A stretch of DNA of 64,000 bases from Turbatrix aceti (lineage: Eukaryota; Nematoda; Chromadorea; Rhabditida; Panagrolaimidae): positions 4,963,725 through 5,027,724 of the forward strand of contig OZ017769.1 of the NCBI GenBank assembly GCA_963969345.1, given 5' to 3'. Below, piece by piece: positions 1 through 13,252 of the stretch (its first letter is position 1; the number at the start of each line of letters is the position of its first letter). The notes under the pieces were generated by a model. That model worked only from the letters and a program-made list of their open reading frames with translations. It searched no databases and was not told the DNA's origin. The translations under genes and the position numbers were made by a program.

Positions 1-3000
1 ATTCTCCGGCCTACAGGGATGAGTGGTCGTCTGTCTTTGGTGGGTGGCCATCATGCCGGCTGGTCGCTGCAGCGCTGTGGCTCGTAAACAGCGCGTTATT
101 ACTGCCATTTAATTTTTTTGTGCTTTTTATCTTTATATCGATTTTCTACAAGTTTTGTTGAGTGATTTGGCGTTTGAGATGTTTTCTCGCAGGCGGTGAC
201 TGGGGGTTTTGTTCGTTTCCTGAATGAGACCGTGCTTGCAGATGTTTTTGGTTTGTCGGGGTTTTTAAGAGGCCGCTTGAGCGATGCGACAAATTGGTTT
301 TCATCTGGGGGAAGAAAAGGCAGGGCGCAAGCTATCTAGACGTGGCATGCTCTGCGTGGCACCTCTGGGAATTTGTCTGACTAACTTGGAGGTGTGGCTT
401 TCTTCGATTTTCACTTTCCCACCCCTCGTGAACAATCAAATGCTTCCATTCACGGACGTTCACGCCTGATTAGCATCGAAGCATCCCCTACCTTGTTGAC
501 TCGTCAGACCCGAACGATGCTGGGAAGCGAAGAATAGGGGGGCCTCCTGGCCGACCGGTGAGACAGACGTGTACACCGAGCCTGCCAGCTTGCTTAGAGG
601 GGTGTTCCGTAATGAAACGGGGCCGTCATGCTGCTTCAAAAGACAGTTTTTTTGTTTGCCGGCCCGGCTCCTTCGACGGATGTCGATTTCTATGATTGCC
701 TGGGGATGGGGAAATGAGGGTTTATTTGACGACTACTTCACCGGGCTCTCGGACTTTTCAAACAAATTGACGGGGCACAAACGTTCGCCACTGATTGTGA
801 GAACGGCTTGGTTAAGCTCACGGCAGGCTATCGCCTCTCGACAGATCAAATCATTTCCCTCGATGGGTTATGATTGATTATCGGCCCTCAAAATGACTCA
901 AAATGTCGAAATTAGACTTGTTGCCTCTCGGATACATACGCGATTGAGGGGGAGGGAGGAACGTAAACATTCGAGATGAGCTCGCTCTGACCGGATACAG
1001 CGAAGATCCCATCAGTCGGCTTTGATTGAGTAGTAAAAAAGAGGGACCCCCGCCTCAGTCCCGTGCGAACCAGCTGGTGCAGTTCAGCGTCTAAATACTC
1101 CGCTGCTAGGAAACGGCGCTAACGAGTTTACGCTTTTGTGTCTGTGTCCGATCGACTCGGTTCGGTCTCGGTCTCGACGGAGCGGCTTAATAGTCGCCCA
1201 AAAAAACCGATCTGATGCGCATTGAAGCCGATGGATCAGAGGGCTGGTCGCTGTGTACTCGAGTCTGTTGTCTGTTGTTCACCCCCGTTTGTACCCCTTT
1301 GGGCAGGGATTGATCGGACCCTCATGTAGCAAGTGGGAGGGATGAGTGGAGGGACTCACTCTCGCGAGAATGATGTGGTCTGGTCTGTGGTCCGCTATGG
1401 AAGCGACCGGGGTGGTCGGGTTGCCGTCGGTCGTCGCGTGGCGTGACGCTTCCTACCTGCCGGAAATTCCGGAGTGGCGTTATTTTAATTTATTGGACTT
1501 TTCTTGCCCCCGTTGGACCCTTTATTTGACATAAGACGCCTCTCGGAAGTTCTAACAGCCTCAAACAAAAAAAAAGACCAAAGATGGGTTCACAAATTTT
1601 ATTCTGCCGAATGTTTTTTGCTTTCTTGCACGGAATTTTTGTCTTTTTCTATTTTGAAGTCATCTTACTTTTTTTTCATACCCTCGCAGTTGTCAAAATC
1701 ATTTTTTGACTGACTGACAAGGCACGCGAGTTACCTGAAGACTCTATTTTCCGCTTCACGGGGCAAAAACAACAGCGCCAAGTGCTGCTGCGTTGTCGTC
1801 ATCGCGTGTTTTTTTCTTTTTTTTTTGTGGCCACGCGAATTCATTCTTGCCTTGCCTTGGTTTGCCTCAGGCCGATCGCTAATCCCTCTGCAATCGATTT
1901 GAGTGCGCCCGCACAGTCACCCACGTAGCACCCAGTCCCTGCCTCTGGTGTTCGTTCCTGCATGCAATATTTGGCCTCAAAAACGTGTATCGACGTGCAC
2001 GTGCTACGCTACGACTTCTGTGAACCAAAATAGAAGCCTGCACTATGTATCGATTGCTGATTTCTCAGCGAAACGAGCAGAGTTTGTCTCTAGCTTCCTG
2101 TCCCTCCTGGCGCGACTCTTCCGGAGCTTGTCTGAGCGAATAGGTAATACCAAAGAAACCTGTGTTGCGTCTTATACTCCGAGTTTACCAAACACCGGCT
2201 TACACGACGCTGCTCTGACTCACAGCTGATGTGAGTGAGCGTATTTGAAAGTGGGTAAAAAGTAGACTCCGGGACTCTCTTTTTTTCTTCAAAGTTCCTA
2301 ATTTTTTGCCGATGGCACCGCCGAAAAAAATTAGAAGAAGAAGCAATCTTTTTTTTTGAGTGGTCATTAAACCAGGGCGCATACGGCGCCCTGGCAATCG
2401 ATGGACGCGCGTGCGTGGCACTTTCTAACATTTAGAAGAGGGTAATTGAAGCAACGACCATTCCCGTTCTCGTTCTCGTTCTCTTTCCCGTTCGTTCCTT
2501 TTTCAGGCCATTAGTCAGTCAGTCGCCCCTTTTCTGCCTGCTAAAAAATTCTTGAAAGTGCTTTTGAACACCCCAAAAAAACTCCAAAAACAAAAACAGC
2601 TGTTATTCTTTTTGTCGGACTTCGTTGTCATTGACTGAGTGAACGGATCATGCCTCCAAGTTATCTGGAGTGCCCCTCCGAGTAAGCTCTTGAGTCCCTG
2701 GATGAATTGGATGAGTGGCGGTACATGCTTGGGGAGTTCTCGACAGACAGTTCTTCTCGAGAGTGAATGAGTATTCCAAGTTTGTCGACAACGGCTCCGG
2801 CGGTTCATGGCCAATCCCAGTGCTGCGCGTTTGCGTTTGATTGCTATGTGTCAGCTTTTTGGGGTGGTTTTTTGTGTGATTTCGCGCCCTTTGAGTACGT
2901 ATCGTAGCGAGCGTATTCTGCGCACCAACGCTCCGAGTTGAGTCGATGCTTGCAATGCGAGCCAATTTTTTTTCCTTCATTTCATTTGAGTCGTCTGACG

Positions 3001-4579
3001 AGTGACGAAAGCCGCGGGCTTTTGAAAAAAAGAGTCTCGTATAAATTTTTTGTGTCTCTTTTTCGACAAACAGGACGGACGAGCTCGCTGTAGCCTTAGC
3101 CGCCTGCAGCCATCGCATCCCATTCCGAATTACGCAACTGTTTCTTCCGCGGTGATTTGTAGAAAAATTTGTAGAACAGAACAAAAAAACACAGGTGGAC
3201 ACTGCTGCTTTGTGGATGTAGATAGATATTTGTCGCAATAACGAGCAGTTATTCTGTTGACTGACAAGAGCCCCCATCTCTGCATAATTCATTTTTAACC
3301 TGTTTTTTAACACCTTGCAGCACAGCCCAGCCCGTCCCGGCTTGGCTTGCAATCATTTGTTTGGCCCATTGATCGCTGACTGAGAGGGGCTCTGTGTTGG
3401 TTGTCTGGCGGGCACGCACCTGCCTCACCTGGATCATTTACGAGTCGGATGGCCTCAAATTGGTTTTTGTGCTCTCATCTCATCACTAAATAAATTTATT
3501 TTTAACACTTTTTTTTGAGTGCTCCCGAATGAATCCCGGAACTCTCGTTCAACGTGTTTTCCGTTGTCTGCGTCTCGCGGGAGACGGAACACGTCTGAAA
3601 CGTGTACATCCCATCCTCGTCTGTCTCTGATTAGTTTGCCCTGTTAACTACCGCGCGTGATGTTTTTTGGCGGTCCGGGAGTGTCTTTATGAGTCACCGC
3701 CTCCTCCATTTTTTCGAAGAACGACGGGGGATCGGCGTCGATTGAGATAACGCGCCCCCGGCGTCCGTCGAAGTGAGGTGGTTATTGCTAACTTTTTTGG
3801 ACTGTTTTCGTTGGTGCTAACGACCGTTTCCATGACTGACTCTGCTCTTCAAACGAGGCGTGCGGCTGACCCTTGTGGCGCCTTGATTGAAACCGACACC
3901 CATCAACATGGACTCCAGCTGCCAAGAGACCCTTGTCTTGCCTTGCCTGTTTTGGCCTGCCGGCTGCTGGATTGTTAGTTGTCGAACATCGTGTGCACAA
4001 TTCAATTGCCCCCAGGGAATCGGTTTGGCTCCCGGATTTCATCGCGCTCTGCTTGAACCTCTCGGTTTATTGGTTTTATGTGTATCCCACTTTAATATAT
4101 TTTTTGAACGATTACAAGACAAGAATTTTTCGTTCCCACGGTCCAGTCGATTACGAAAACGGTGTGATGCGAAAAAATATTCAATTTATTCATTTTTTTT
4201 GTCTTCGCGGCGCGTTTTGGCGTGTTTTATCGATGTTCCTTCGCCCCCACCGCCGGCGATGGTCGCGGTAGGGACCGACCGCGGCCATGAATGTGTCGAC
4301 AATCAATGAACGAATGAATGAATGAATTCTTTGCGCGTGCACTGCTCAAAACATTGGTTGGCCCCGTGTCGGTTTCGTTCATCGCGCGATCGATCAGGAA
4401 GACACGACAGGCATTGATTTCGATTTCAATTTTTATTTCTATATTTTTCCTTTTGCAGGTTAGAAAAAGCAGTCATCCGTGTGCGTGATTGATATACGGA
4501 GCGATTGCGCCACTCCTACCTTCGTCAGGTGGCATCTTCAGTGCAAGACTGTTGCTGAGGGCCTAGTGACAGCGCAAAC
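1..4579. other. Long non-coding stretch upstream of the MAP7-like gene
   Basis: I see no exon with consistent codon use here. The open frames on both strands lack domain similarity and flanking splice logic. The stretch holds many T runs and short repeats. A plausible splice acceptor (T-rich tract ending in GCAG at 4457-4458) lies about 120 nt upstream of the MAP7-like start codon. It could be a 5' UTR splice site or a trans-splice site. The rest probably holds promoter or upstream regulatory sequence, which I cannot resolve. Confidence 0.5.
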
Positions 4580-7500
4580 ATGTCCACCTTTTCATCCCCA
4601 GCCAAACCACATCCGCCCCGGTCATCTGGGAGCAGCATGTCCCGCAGCATGATCGTCAGCATCAGAGACAAGGTTGCCGAAGCTGCGAGACGGCGTGAGC
4701 TCATGGAGCTTCAACGCAAGGAAGAGTAAGTTAACTTTTGCTCTCTTGGACCTGACTGAGTGGTGTGATTTGGTTTTTGCGTTGCGCTGGGCTCAGGGCG
4801 TGTATAAAGTCCATTTGAACCGAATTTCACACTCGCGCACACTCCTTTCGCCTGCAAAAATTGTCGGCAAGGTGCTCGATTTCCGCATCTGCGCATTGGG
4901 CTGACGAGCGACCTGATCCCCTATGAGGCTGGTTGGCGGCTGACATGAGGGACGCTCGACTGCCCTCCGCGCACGTGCCCAGGAATCGATTGAGGCGAGT
5001 CTGGCTCCGGCAGTTACCTGGGTACTTGTGTCTGTCTAACCTCGTCAACCTTGTTTTTTTGTTGTTTTCTAGAACTTCTGAAAACGAAAAACACTTTTCT
5101 TTCCCTTTTGAACTCTTTTTTTAAAATTTTCGTTCTGCGCATAATTTTGTTTCCATCGAACACCTTTTCTACAGCTGGCATTGTGCTCAGAGCCGCTTTT
5201 GGCGAGTCCACATCCGTATCCGCATTGCAACTATTATATTTAGGAAATCTTTGGAAAACAAACGCACACGAATTGCTTTTTGTATGTTTTTTTTAACACC
5301 AAGCGTATGAAAAACCCCGCTTTTGTGTTATTTTTCGTCCGTTCGTTCCTCCTGGTAATCGCATTAGTCAGAACGGGAAAATGAGCGTCGTTTGCGTTTG
5401 TTTTTGTGACTACTTACAAGCACAAGCATAATCACCCTCCCATCATTCATCGCCCACCAGAACATCCCATCCTTCTTCGAGGTCCCGGACCTCGAAGACT
5501 CCCACCCTGCGCGGGCCACCGAGTCCGATCGAGACTCCCGCGGTCCCGGTCCGCCCCGGACCAGCCGCCAACGCTTGTAAAAGCGTATGTACACCCCACC
5601 GCACTTGTACCTCGCTTGCTCGGGACTCAGGACTCGGGACTCAGGGGTCGAACGTGTTTTTACGTCTAGCTACCTACCGACAGGTTGCGCAATGGGGGGA
5701 CTAGCCGTGATTACCACACACATACGCGCGCGTGTTGTACAACGACTAACGAAGACTTGACGCGCTCTGTGAACTCTCTCAATTCGTCCCCAATCAATAT
5801 CCCATGATTAGAAAGCTTCCAAAACGCCCTAAACGGATGTCCGTGGGATTTTTTTTATCGCCCAATTAAAACCCGGGCTCACCCAGGAGCAGCAAGCAGG
5901 GACGGGTTTACGAGCGTTCTCTGCGAACACGAAAACGAAAGAGAAACGTGATTTCGATTTCTATGACGCTGCCTGCCCGACCTACGGACTTGGAAGGCGC
6001 CATTTTTCATGCGTCAAAGTGCGGGGCTCGACAAGTTAGGCCAGCCAGGCCGCCGCCCTCCACTCTCCACCCTCCGGGAACCCTTTCAAATCTGCCGGAA
6101 CGGGATTTTTTTCTTTGCAAAAGCCAACGATGCGTGAATGCCACTGACATCATCAGCCTTTCTTTTTTGCCAGTTTTTAGCTAGATTTTTGGGTTTACTG
6201 GGTTATTTTTTATATGTGTGTGTATGATTTTTGGTGCTGCACTTTTCTTGCTTTATGTATGTATGTTTTTGGTGGTGCAGCTCGCGTGAGACACGTGAAG
6301 CCTCCGTGATAAGGACGCTACCCGTCTTTTTGCTACCCTAACTTAACCTATTGTTTACCTAACATAAGCTTACTTATGTTTCGTCGCAAGAGTTCTTTTC
6401 TTTCTCATGCTGCGTTTGTTACGATGAAAAAGGGTTTATGGGCTTACGGTGCCGGATTACGTTCATTTAGATCACTTTTTAGTTTTTTTTTGTGCTTTCA
6501 ATTAAAAAACTAAGTTCCTCCGTTTTTCAGGTTGGAAGCCAGACGCCGAGAACACGAGGAACGTCTCCAACGCGTGGCCGACCAGAAACAAAGTGAACTG
6601 GAAAAGCGAAAACGCGACCGCATCCAACGCGAACTCCAGCACTCAAAGGCCGTGAATGACCGGCGCTTTGCCCAGCTCGAGCAAATCGAAGTGCGCAAGA
6701 AGGAAATCCTGGAGCGTGCACATGCATTAGCGTCGCGCACGGCCCAGGGGTCAAAGAAGAAGGTCTTTGCCTTCGGAAGCTCGACGCCGCGCGAGCTCAG
6801 TTACCTCGAAAAACTGAATAAGGATCAGAAGCAGTACGACAAGCAGCTGGTGGTTCCGCCAGTGCCCGGGGCGCCTGGCCGGACGCCTCCGCGCCAGGCC
6901 GGGTCGGTGGCTTCTTCGACGGGTGCGCCTTCGAAGAGCAGCATGACGACTTCTATGTACGTCCCAAGATCCACGCCACCGGTTAAGCCGGCGCAGAAGT
7001 TCCCACTTCGCAAAGGACCGGCTCCGAAAAAGGAGCAGGCAAAAGAAGCGACTCCGCCAAAACCGACCCCTGTTTTGGTGCCGGTTTCGAGGATGACACA
7101 GTCCATGTACGATAATAGACGTTCTGCCCCGGTGCAGGCTAAGAGGACCACTCCTCCGGCTCCGAAGAGGCCTTCTACGGCGGCGCACGAGGCTGCGAAG
7201 CCGACCGCGGCCACGAGGTCGTCGCTTGGCAGACATCAACAGCAGCCGCCCAGGAATGCCAGAACTTCTGCGGCTTCCGCGGCGACGAAACCGGCGATTC
7301 CGAAGAGATCTGCGGAATCGAATGCAGCTCCTGCTGCTGCTCCACCGGTTATCAGGCCTCCACGAACTGCAACGCGGACATCTGTTCCGCCGGCTGAGGT
7401 CGTGGCTGTTGAACCGGTGCCAGAAGTTCCGCATGAAGGATCGGCTGAGGCAGAATCTCCGGCCGTCCTCGTCCCGGAAGTCGCGTTGGTCGAAGCTGAA

Positions 7501-8992
7501 CCCCAGATCACGGATATCCCGTCCGAGCCGACGCCTTCTCCCAGAGCTGATGTTCTAGAGCCAAATACACCCCACACAACTCCTAACAACGAACAAGAAC
7601 AGCTCCAACAGCCCGAAGCTCCCGCCGAAGAGCCAGAAGCCCCGGTAGTGCATTTCGACCCCGCGCCAGCCCAGGAAACCGTCCAGCCTCCAGAAGCTGT
7701 CCAGGAACAGGTCCTGGTCCTCACAGAATCTCAGCCATCCGAACCAGACCATTCTGAGCCGGAACCCGGTCTTCCAGAGCCCCAGCCGGCTGCTGAGGTC
7801 CACGAAGAGATGCTCATCAACCTGGAGACTCCCCGGGAACCCGAGAGCGTCAACCAGGTGGTCGAGCAGCCCCAGCAATTCCTCGTTGATTTATCCGCCG
7901 TGCCGGTGGTTGACCTAGCCGTCTCACCTTCCCCAATCGTCGAATTCACCCTCAACAGCGGGTCCCCAGCCCCTCAGGGCACCGATCGCGAGTTATCTTT
8001 GGCACTATCGGTGACCGAAGACACGACGCCCCAGCACGACCGTGCCGAGGGCGGCTCGCAGGTGGACGAAGGCCTCGGTCACGAGGAGGAGGAAGACACC
8101 GACGACGACGCGGGTCAGAAGGATTCCCATACGGACCGCGTGACTCTCACCAGCGGCGAGGACGAGAACCATTCATCGTCTTCCGTGCCGAACTCGCCCG
8201 TGCCGTCGTCGGCTTCCGAGGCGACGCTACGGACGCCGACTGCCTACCAGAATGGAACGGAATCTCACTTTTCCAAATCACAGACCGAGCCTATCCTTCA
8301 CAGCGAGGACGACGTATGTTTTTTTTATCTTTGAACAGTAAAAAAATGTTTTTTTGCAGGAGCCGTCGAAAAAGAGCCCCGTTCCCCCATCGGAGCCGGA
8401 GCAACGCAGCTCGGCGTACTCCTCCGCGGCGTCGTCGGCCAAGTCGTCGGACAACGAGAACAGCGAGCTCGCCCAGATCCGGTCGGCTCTCAACAGCCGA
8501 CACGACAAGGCGGACGAGCGGCGCATGAAGATGAAAGCCCTCCTCGCACAGGTGAGACAGGGCATGTCGACTTCCCCGCCGCACGGCGGCTCCACGCAGA
8601 GCCTCAACAACAACGGCAACGAGAATTCGAACAACTCGGGCATGACAGAGAGCCTCCACGAATCGGTGTCACCCAAATTGCTCGCGCTGAAGGTGCTCGA
8701 GGAAAGAAGACAACGAACTTCAGGTAGCGATCTGGACTTTGTCGAAGCAAGGGACCAAGATCACGTTGATGAAAGCATTGATGAGCAGGGTGACCAACTT
8801 CCAGCACTGGCAGCGGCGAAAGCAGCAGCAGTAGCAGCGACGAAGCCGGCAGGTAGCATGAGTCTCGCGGACGAGTTTGCAGCAGTCGACGACGTCCTTC
8901 CCGGTCAACCCATCTACGAATCTGACTTTGCGGCACGCTTCTCTCGCAGCCAGTACTCCAATGGCATCTCCAACGCGCCACAGGATCCCTGA
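4580..8992 (+). CDS. Ensconsin/MAP7-like microtubule-associated protein
   Basis: Three exons: 4580-4725, 6531-8313 and 8360-8992 (853 residues). The phases fit: the codon GA|G is split at the first junction and the second junction is phase 0. Residues about 30-110 are a highly charged Arg/Glu/Lys helix (RRRELMELQRKEE, then LEARRREHEERLQ) that should form a coiled coil. It is followed by FGSSTPREL, which resembles a signature just after the microtubule-binding coil of MAP7/ensconsin proteins. Two further motifs, MTTSMY and MTQSMY, repeat a short serine-tyrosine element. The middle (about 150-600) is low-complexity, rich in Pro, Ala, Glu and Ser. A second charged helix lies near residues 690-720. 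In the family, MAP7 binds microtubules and recruits kinesin-1. The assignment rests on these short motifs and overall layout. Intron 1 is 1.8 kb. The coding exons are far more GC-rich than the introns. Confidence 0.6.
5475..5497. repeat. Perfect inverted repeat in MAP7-like intron 1
   Basis: Two 11-nt arms (CTTCGAGGTCC and GGACCTCGAAG) surround one central base, so the DNA is almost fully palindromic. It lies in the 1.8-kb first intron. It could be a protein-binding palindrome or chance; nothing else nearby decides. Confidence 0.6.
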
Positions 8993-10589
8993 GCAAACAA
9001 CCAAGCTGTTGTTGTTGTTGTAGGTCTTACCTGGCTTGCGGGATGCTCCTGGTGGCAGGTGATCGGTCCGGTTCCATTGCCTGCGGCTGCGGCTGCGACG
9101 GCTGCCTTTGCGGTTACACTCTTTGCTTTTTTTACCTCTCATTTTCCCACGCTGTGCTGTTCACCCTGTTTCTTCCTCTCTACCGTTTCCGGCACCTGGT
9201 CATGGTCCGCTTCGCTCACCTGTGTCGCCTCACTCAAAATCGAGAAAAAAAAATTTTTTTAGCGGGATTTGAGGTGCCGCGCACAAGAGCGATCTCCGGG
9301 AGATTGAAGAATCCGCCTGAACCGATGCTACATCCTACAGCCCCGAAATGAGTCGAGTCAGGGAGCAACGCCCCTGCCAACCCCGTTTTCCAAACCTGCG
9401 CGGCATCGACGTTGCCCCCTGCGCCCCGTCCAACTCTTGCCAACAACGCCTTTTATATTCTCCTCTTACGTCCGTATTTGTGCATTCTGGGTAACCCTGT
9501 TTATTTTTTCTCAATTCTCAAAAATTCAATTCTGAACCGACTTGCTTTCCTCTTCGCCGACAAAACCTTCTAGTCCAACTCGTCCCTACTGAGTTTTTCC
9601 ACCTGTTCTCCTCAGCCGATTATTTACGGTACTTACAGACCCTACTACTTAACTTTTTCCCGATCACGTCAACTTTAACCCAAACATCACCTTTGAAGCT
9701 GGTTTGTGCATTTGAACGTTTCCTGACTCTCTCTCTCTGGCTTGGTCTTGCTCGCCCAATATGTGTATCCCCTTTTCTGTGTTGTATACTACCGTTACTC
9801 GTCGTACTGTGATGACGCTGGTCAAGACAGGCTCAAACTCTCGCGTACTTGTATTTATGCCTCGGGCGGACCGAAAAAAAAGGGTCTCGTCGTCTGTCTT
9901 AGCCAGTTTTTGTTTACTTTTTTGTTTGTTTTTTGGAGCGTGTCGTGCCATGGGCAGAAATTTCGCACCGTTTCCTGAGCTCGTTCTCTTTTTTCTGTGT
10001 TGTTATTTTTTTGATGATGATGGAAATTGAAAGTGCCTATCAAGATTACTTTTATTTGATATTATGATAAATCGAAGCTAAAAAGCGTGGTTCATTGTCA
10101 AAGGGGAAAGAAACTGCCGCATTTTCGCTGATCGCCGCAGGCTGCATTGTTTAGCATACATATTTGCCCGCATCCATCGTCCAGAGGCGCGGATGACCGT
10201 GAAGGACCGGGCAGGTGAGTCAGCAAGCACAAGGACTGGTTTGAGGAGGAGGAAGGGCAGGCAGGCAGCAGGGCTTGCGCGGGTGATCATCCTCGCCGCA
10301 GGCAATTGTCGTGCTTGGCCGCCGCCGCTGAGGAAAGAAAGCGAGCGGGCGGGCGGAGCGGAGCGGAGGAACGAACGACGACTCAAGGAGATGGCTGATG
10401 TGAGGAGAAAGAAGAAAGCGATTGATTTGATTTCTACCACAGTTGCCAAGCGCGCGGTTGGAATCCGATTTGAACACAGAAGAAACCACGCTGTGATCTG
10501 TGACGTCCTGGCATTTCCCAGGCGTCATCAAAACTGAGAATTGGCGGATATTGATTCGACGAGACACTATCGTGCCGGAAGGCGGTGAG
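8993..10589. other. Spacer between MAP7-like gene and astacin
   Basis: No exon is recognised. It should contain the 3' UTR of the MAP7-like gene and the promoter and 5' UTR of the astacin. I see no clear AATAAA close to the upstream stop codon. Confidence 0.5.
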
Positions 10590-13252
10590 ATGCAGCAACT
10601 CCGCAGCAGAACCAGACCCCGGCCGCTCCGCGCATTTATTCTTTTGTTTCTTATTTTTCCTAATTGCCTGCAAGTTGTTCAGGTGAGTTTTTTTGGACAG
10701 AATTATCCCAATCGATTTTTTAATCCAATTTTGTGACTTCCCGTTATGCACTTTTGTCTCCAAAAACCAGATAATTTGTATTAGTATGTATAAAAATTAC
10801 ACAACAGCTTGTTTTTTCATCCAATCAACTTTTGCACGCTTTGAAAAATCTTCTTCAGGGCCAGGATTTCCTATCACTTCTCTCCTCCCTCGGAAAGGTC
10901 AGCAGCCAAACCAGAAATGGAGGTAGTGCGAGATGGAGCGATCTCATCCGTCTTGGCCAGAATGCAGCCCGACTCGGCCAAGCCCTCCAAGAAGGCAACA
11001 AAAAAACAGCTCCAACCACCACCCTACCTCCTCCAATTATCCCCAAGGTGAACAAACCCATTCAAATCCTCCGCGACGGTCCCGCCGCTCCCGCCCCTGC
11101 GCCACCCTCCAACCTCCTGCCCTTCGAAGAAGAACCCCTGATCAAGCTCCTCAGGGCGAAACAGGGCAACCCCTCCCGCCAGAGCGCCCCTCGCTCCGCG
11201 ACTCCGCTTATGCGTATCACAGAGCGCTTTGGCCAGAATTTCTTCCACATGATCGACGAGCTTCAGGAATACACGGGTCCCAACGCGAAAATTATCCCGA
11301 CGGGTGTGAGCGGCATTCCGGCACCTGCGCCGATCGGGTCGACGGGTGGGGGAATCCAGGGCATTGTTAGTGACACCCCGACGCTGCCTAATACCCCGGC
11401 GGATTTCCTATCGGCTCATAATTTGATGGTCGCGTTCCTCAAGGCGACGTCCAAGGACCCAAAGAAGGACCTCAGACCGATGCCCGCCATGAACGACGGC
11501 ACAGAGGCGGGTAAGAATCGACCGATCATGGACCAGCTTTTTGAATCCGACATCCTGCTCACCTCTAAGCAAATGAAAGCGTGAGTCACGTTGATTTAAT
11601 AAAAATTATACGCACCGGCTAGGCTGTTAGTCACGCTTCGCTAAACCTGTTTATTACCCTTTTTTGGCATGCGATAGTGTTTTACGACATTTACGATGCT
11701 CTTTGTTCTAAAAATGTTCCAAACGGCTCGTTTACGCAACATGTTTCAGAATCGTACTAGCCGAGGCGGAATCAAAGCAGCGCGGACGTCGGCGCGCGAA
11801 GCGAAAGGTCATCACCGGCGCTGTCTATCGATGGAGCAAGGGCCATCCTATCGCCTTCGTCTGGGGTCACCATGACAGTGAGTATCCTTTTTTGTAATTT
11901 GTATCACATAAAATCCTTTCAGAAGACTGGCAGGACACGATCCGCAAAGGCCTGGCCATGTGGGAGCGCGAGACGTGCCTCCGCTTCGCCGAGAACGGTT
12001 TTGGCAAGGACAAGATCGAGTTCTTCAGGGGCTCCGGGTGTTACAGCTCTGTCGGCAAAGTCGGCGGAAAGCAGAAAATCTCCATCGGATATGGGTGCGA
12101 CGATGTGAGAACCTAAAAAGTGTCGAAACGCATAACAATAAATTTTTTCAGGCAGGCATCGTCTCCCACGAAGTCGGTCATTCACTCGGCTTCTGGCACG
12201 AACAGTCCCGCTACGACCGCGACCAGTACATCTCGCTGAACGAGCGCTACGTCGCCGGCGGCACGGAGGGAAACTTTGCAAAGCGGAGCGACCTGGAAAT
12301 CGACGGCATGGGTCTGCCGTACGATCTGGGCTCGGTCATGCACTACGGGCCCCAGGCTTTTACCACTGATTGGGAGGAGAACACGATCAAGACCCGGGAC
12401 AAGAAATACCAGCACACGATTGGTCAGCGGTACAGCCCTTCATTTATTGATGTCAAGCAGATTAATCGTCTTTACTGCAACGACGTCTGCAAGGACAACG
12501 CCCTCGACTGCTTCAACGACGGCTACCCAGACCCCAACAACTGTGGGGTGTGCAAGTGTCCGCCGGGCTTTGGAGGGAAACTTTGCGGCCGGGTGGAGCA
12601 GACGCCGTGCGGAGAGGAGTTGAAGGCGATCCCTGATCTCTGGCAGCACCTGACCCACACCGGGAAGGACAGGTGTGTCTGGCGCATTCGGGTGAGTATT
12701 TGACCAAAACCCCAAGAAAAAACAGAATTTTTTAAGGCTCCCGGCGCGAGAATCAGGTTTATCCTGGATACTGCCAAGTACCAGTGCGACTCGACGTGCA
12801 AGTCCTTTGTCGAGATCAAGCACAATTCTGATTTCCAGCAGATTGGCTTTAGAAGCTGGTAAGTTTCCCTTCCTCGTTCTTTTTTGCCGTAAACGCGCTT
12901 TCAAATTTTTAGCTGCGACGAAAAAGATGTCGAAGTTGTCTCAGACCAGGACGAGATCATCATCATCGCGGACGCGCGCAGCCTCACCGACCGGGACGGC
13001 ACCTTTGCTCTGCGCTACGTCGCCGATTCAGGCGCGCCGCTGCCAAAACCGCCGCCCCCAGTCTGGATTCCTGGCCGGGAGAACCGCGCATTCCGTGGCG
13101 TCTCTGGCAAGGGCGGCGTCATCGAGCGCTTCATCCTCAACGCCCTCCCCTACGTCCGGGACCCCAGCAAGCCGGTGGAGACGACGTTCTCCATCGTCAC
13201 CGACTACTTTGCCTCTTCCTTACTCGGCGCTTCCAGGGACAAAAAACGGTAA
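10590..13252 (+). CDS. Secreted astacin metalloprotease (NAS type) with EGF-like and CUB regions
   Basis: Seven exons: 10590-10682, 10859-11580, 11750-11877, 11923-12104, 12152-12691, 12737-12858 and 12913-13252 (708 residues). All phases join cleanly. Residues 1-31 form a signal peptide (FILLFLIF core). A long Pro-rich proregion follows, ending in the dibasic run RRRAKRK near residue 290, a likely furin-type cleavage site. The astacin zinc site is [12 protein letters not shown] from residue 381, and VMHYGPQAF gives the Met-turn with its tyrosine. A cysteine-rich EGF-like segment ([12 protein letters not shown] through [12 protein letters not shown]) and a CUB-like domain follow. This is the layout of nematode astacin subgroup V, but no thrombospondin-1 repeat is seen. 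The enzyme would cut extracellular or cuticle proteins. A poly(A) signal 140 nt past the stop supports the end. Confidence 0.88.

Noticed and set aside
2648..3352. Long minus-strand open frame of 234 codons
   Set aside because: The codon use does not match real exons here, no domain or signal is visible, and no splice sites frame it.
7236..7724. Minus-strand Ser/Thr/Gly-rich frame within the MAP7-like gene
   Set aside because: It is the antisense shadow of a Pro/Ala/Glu-rich coding exon.
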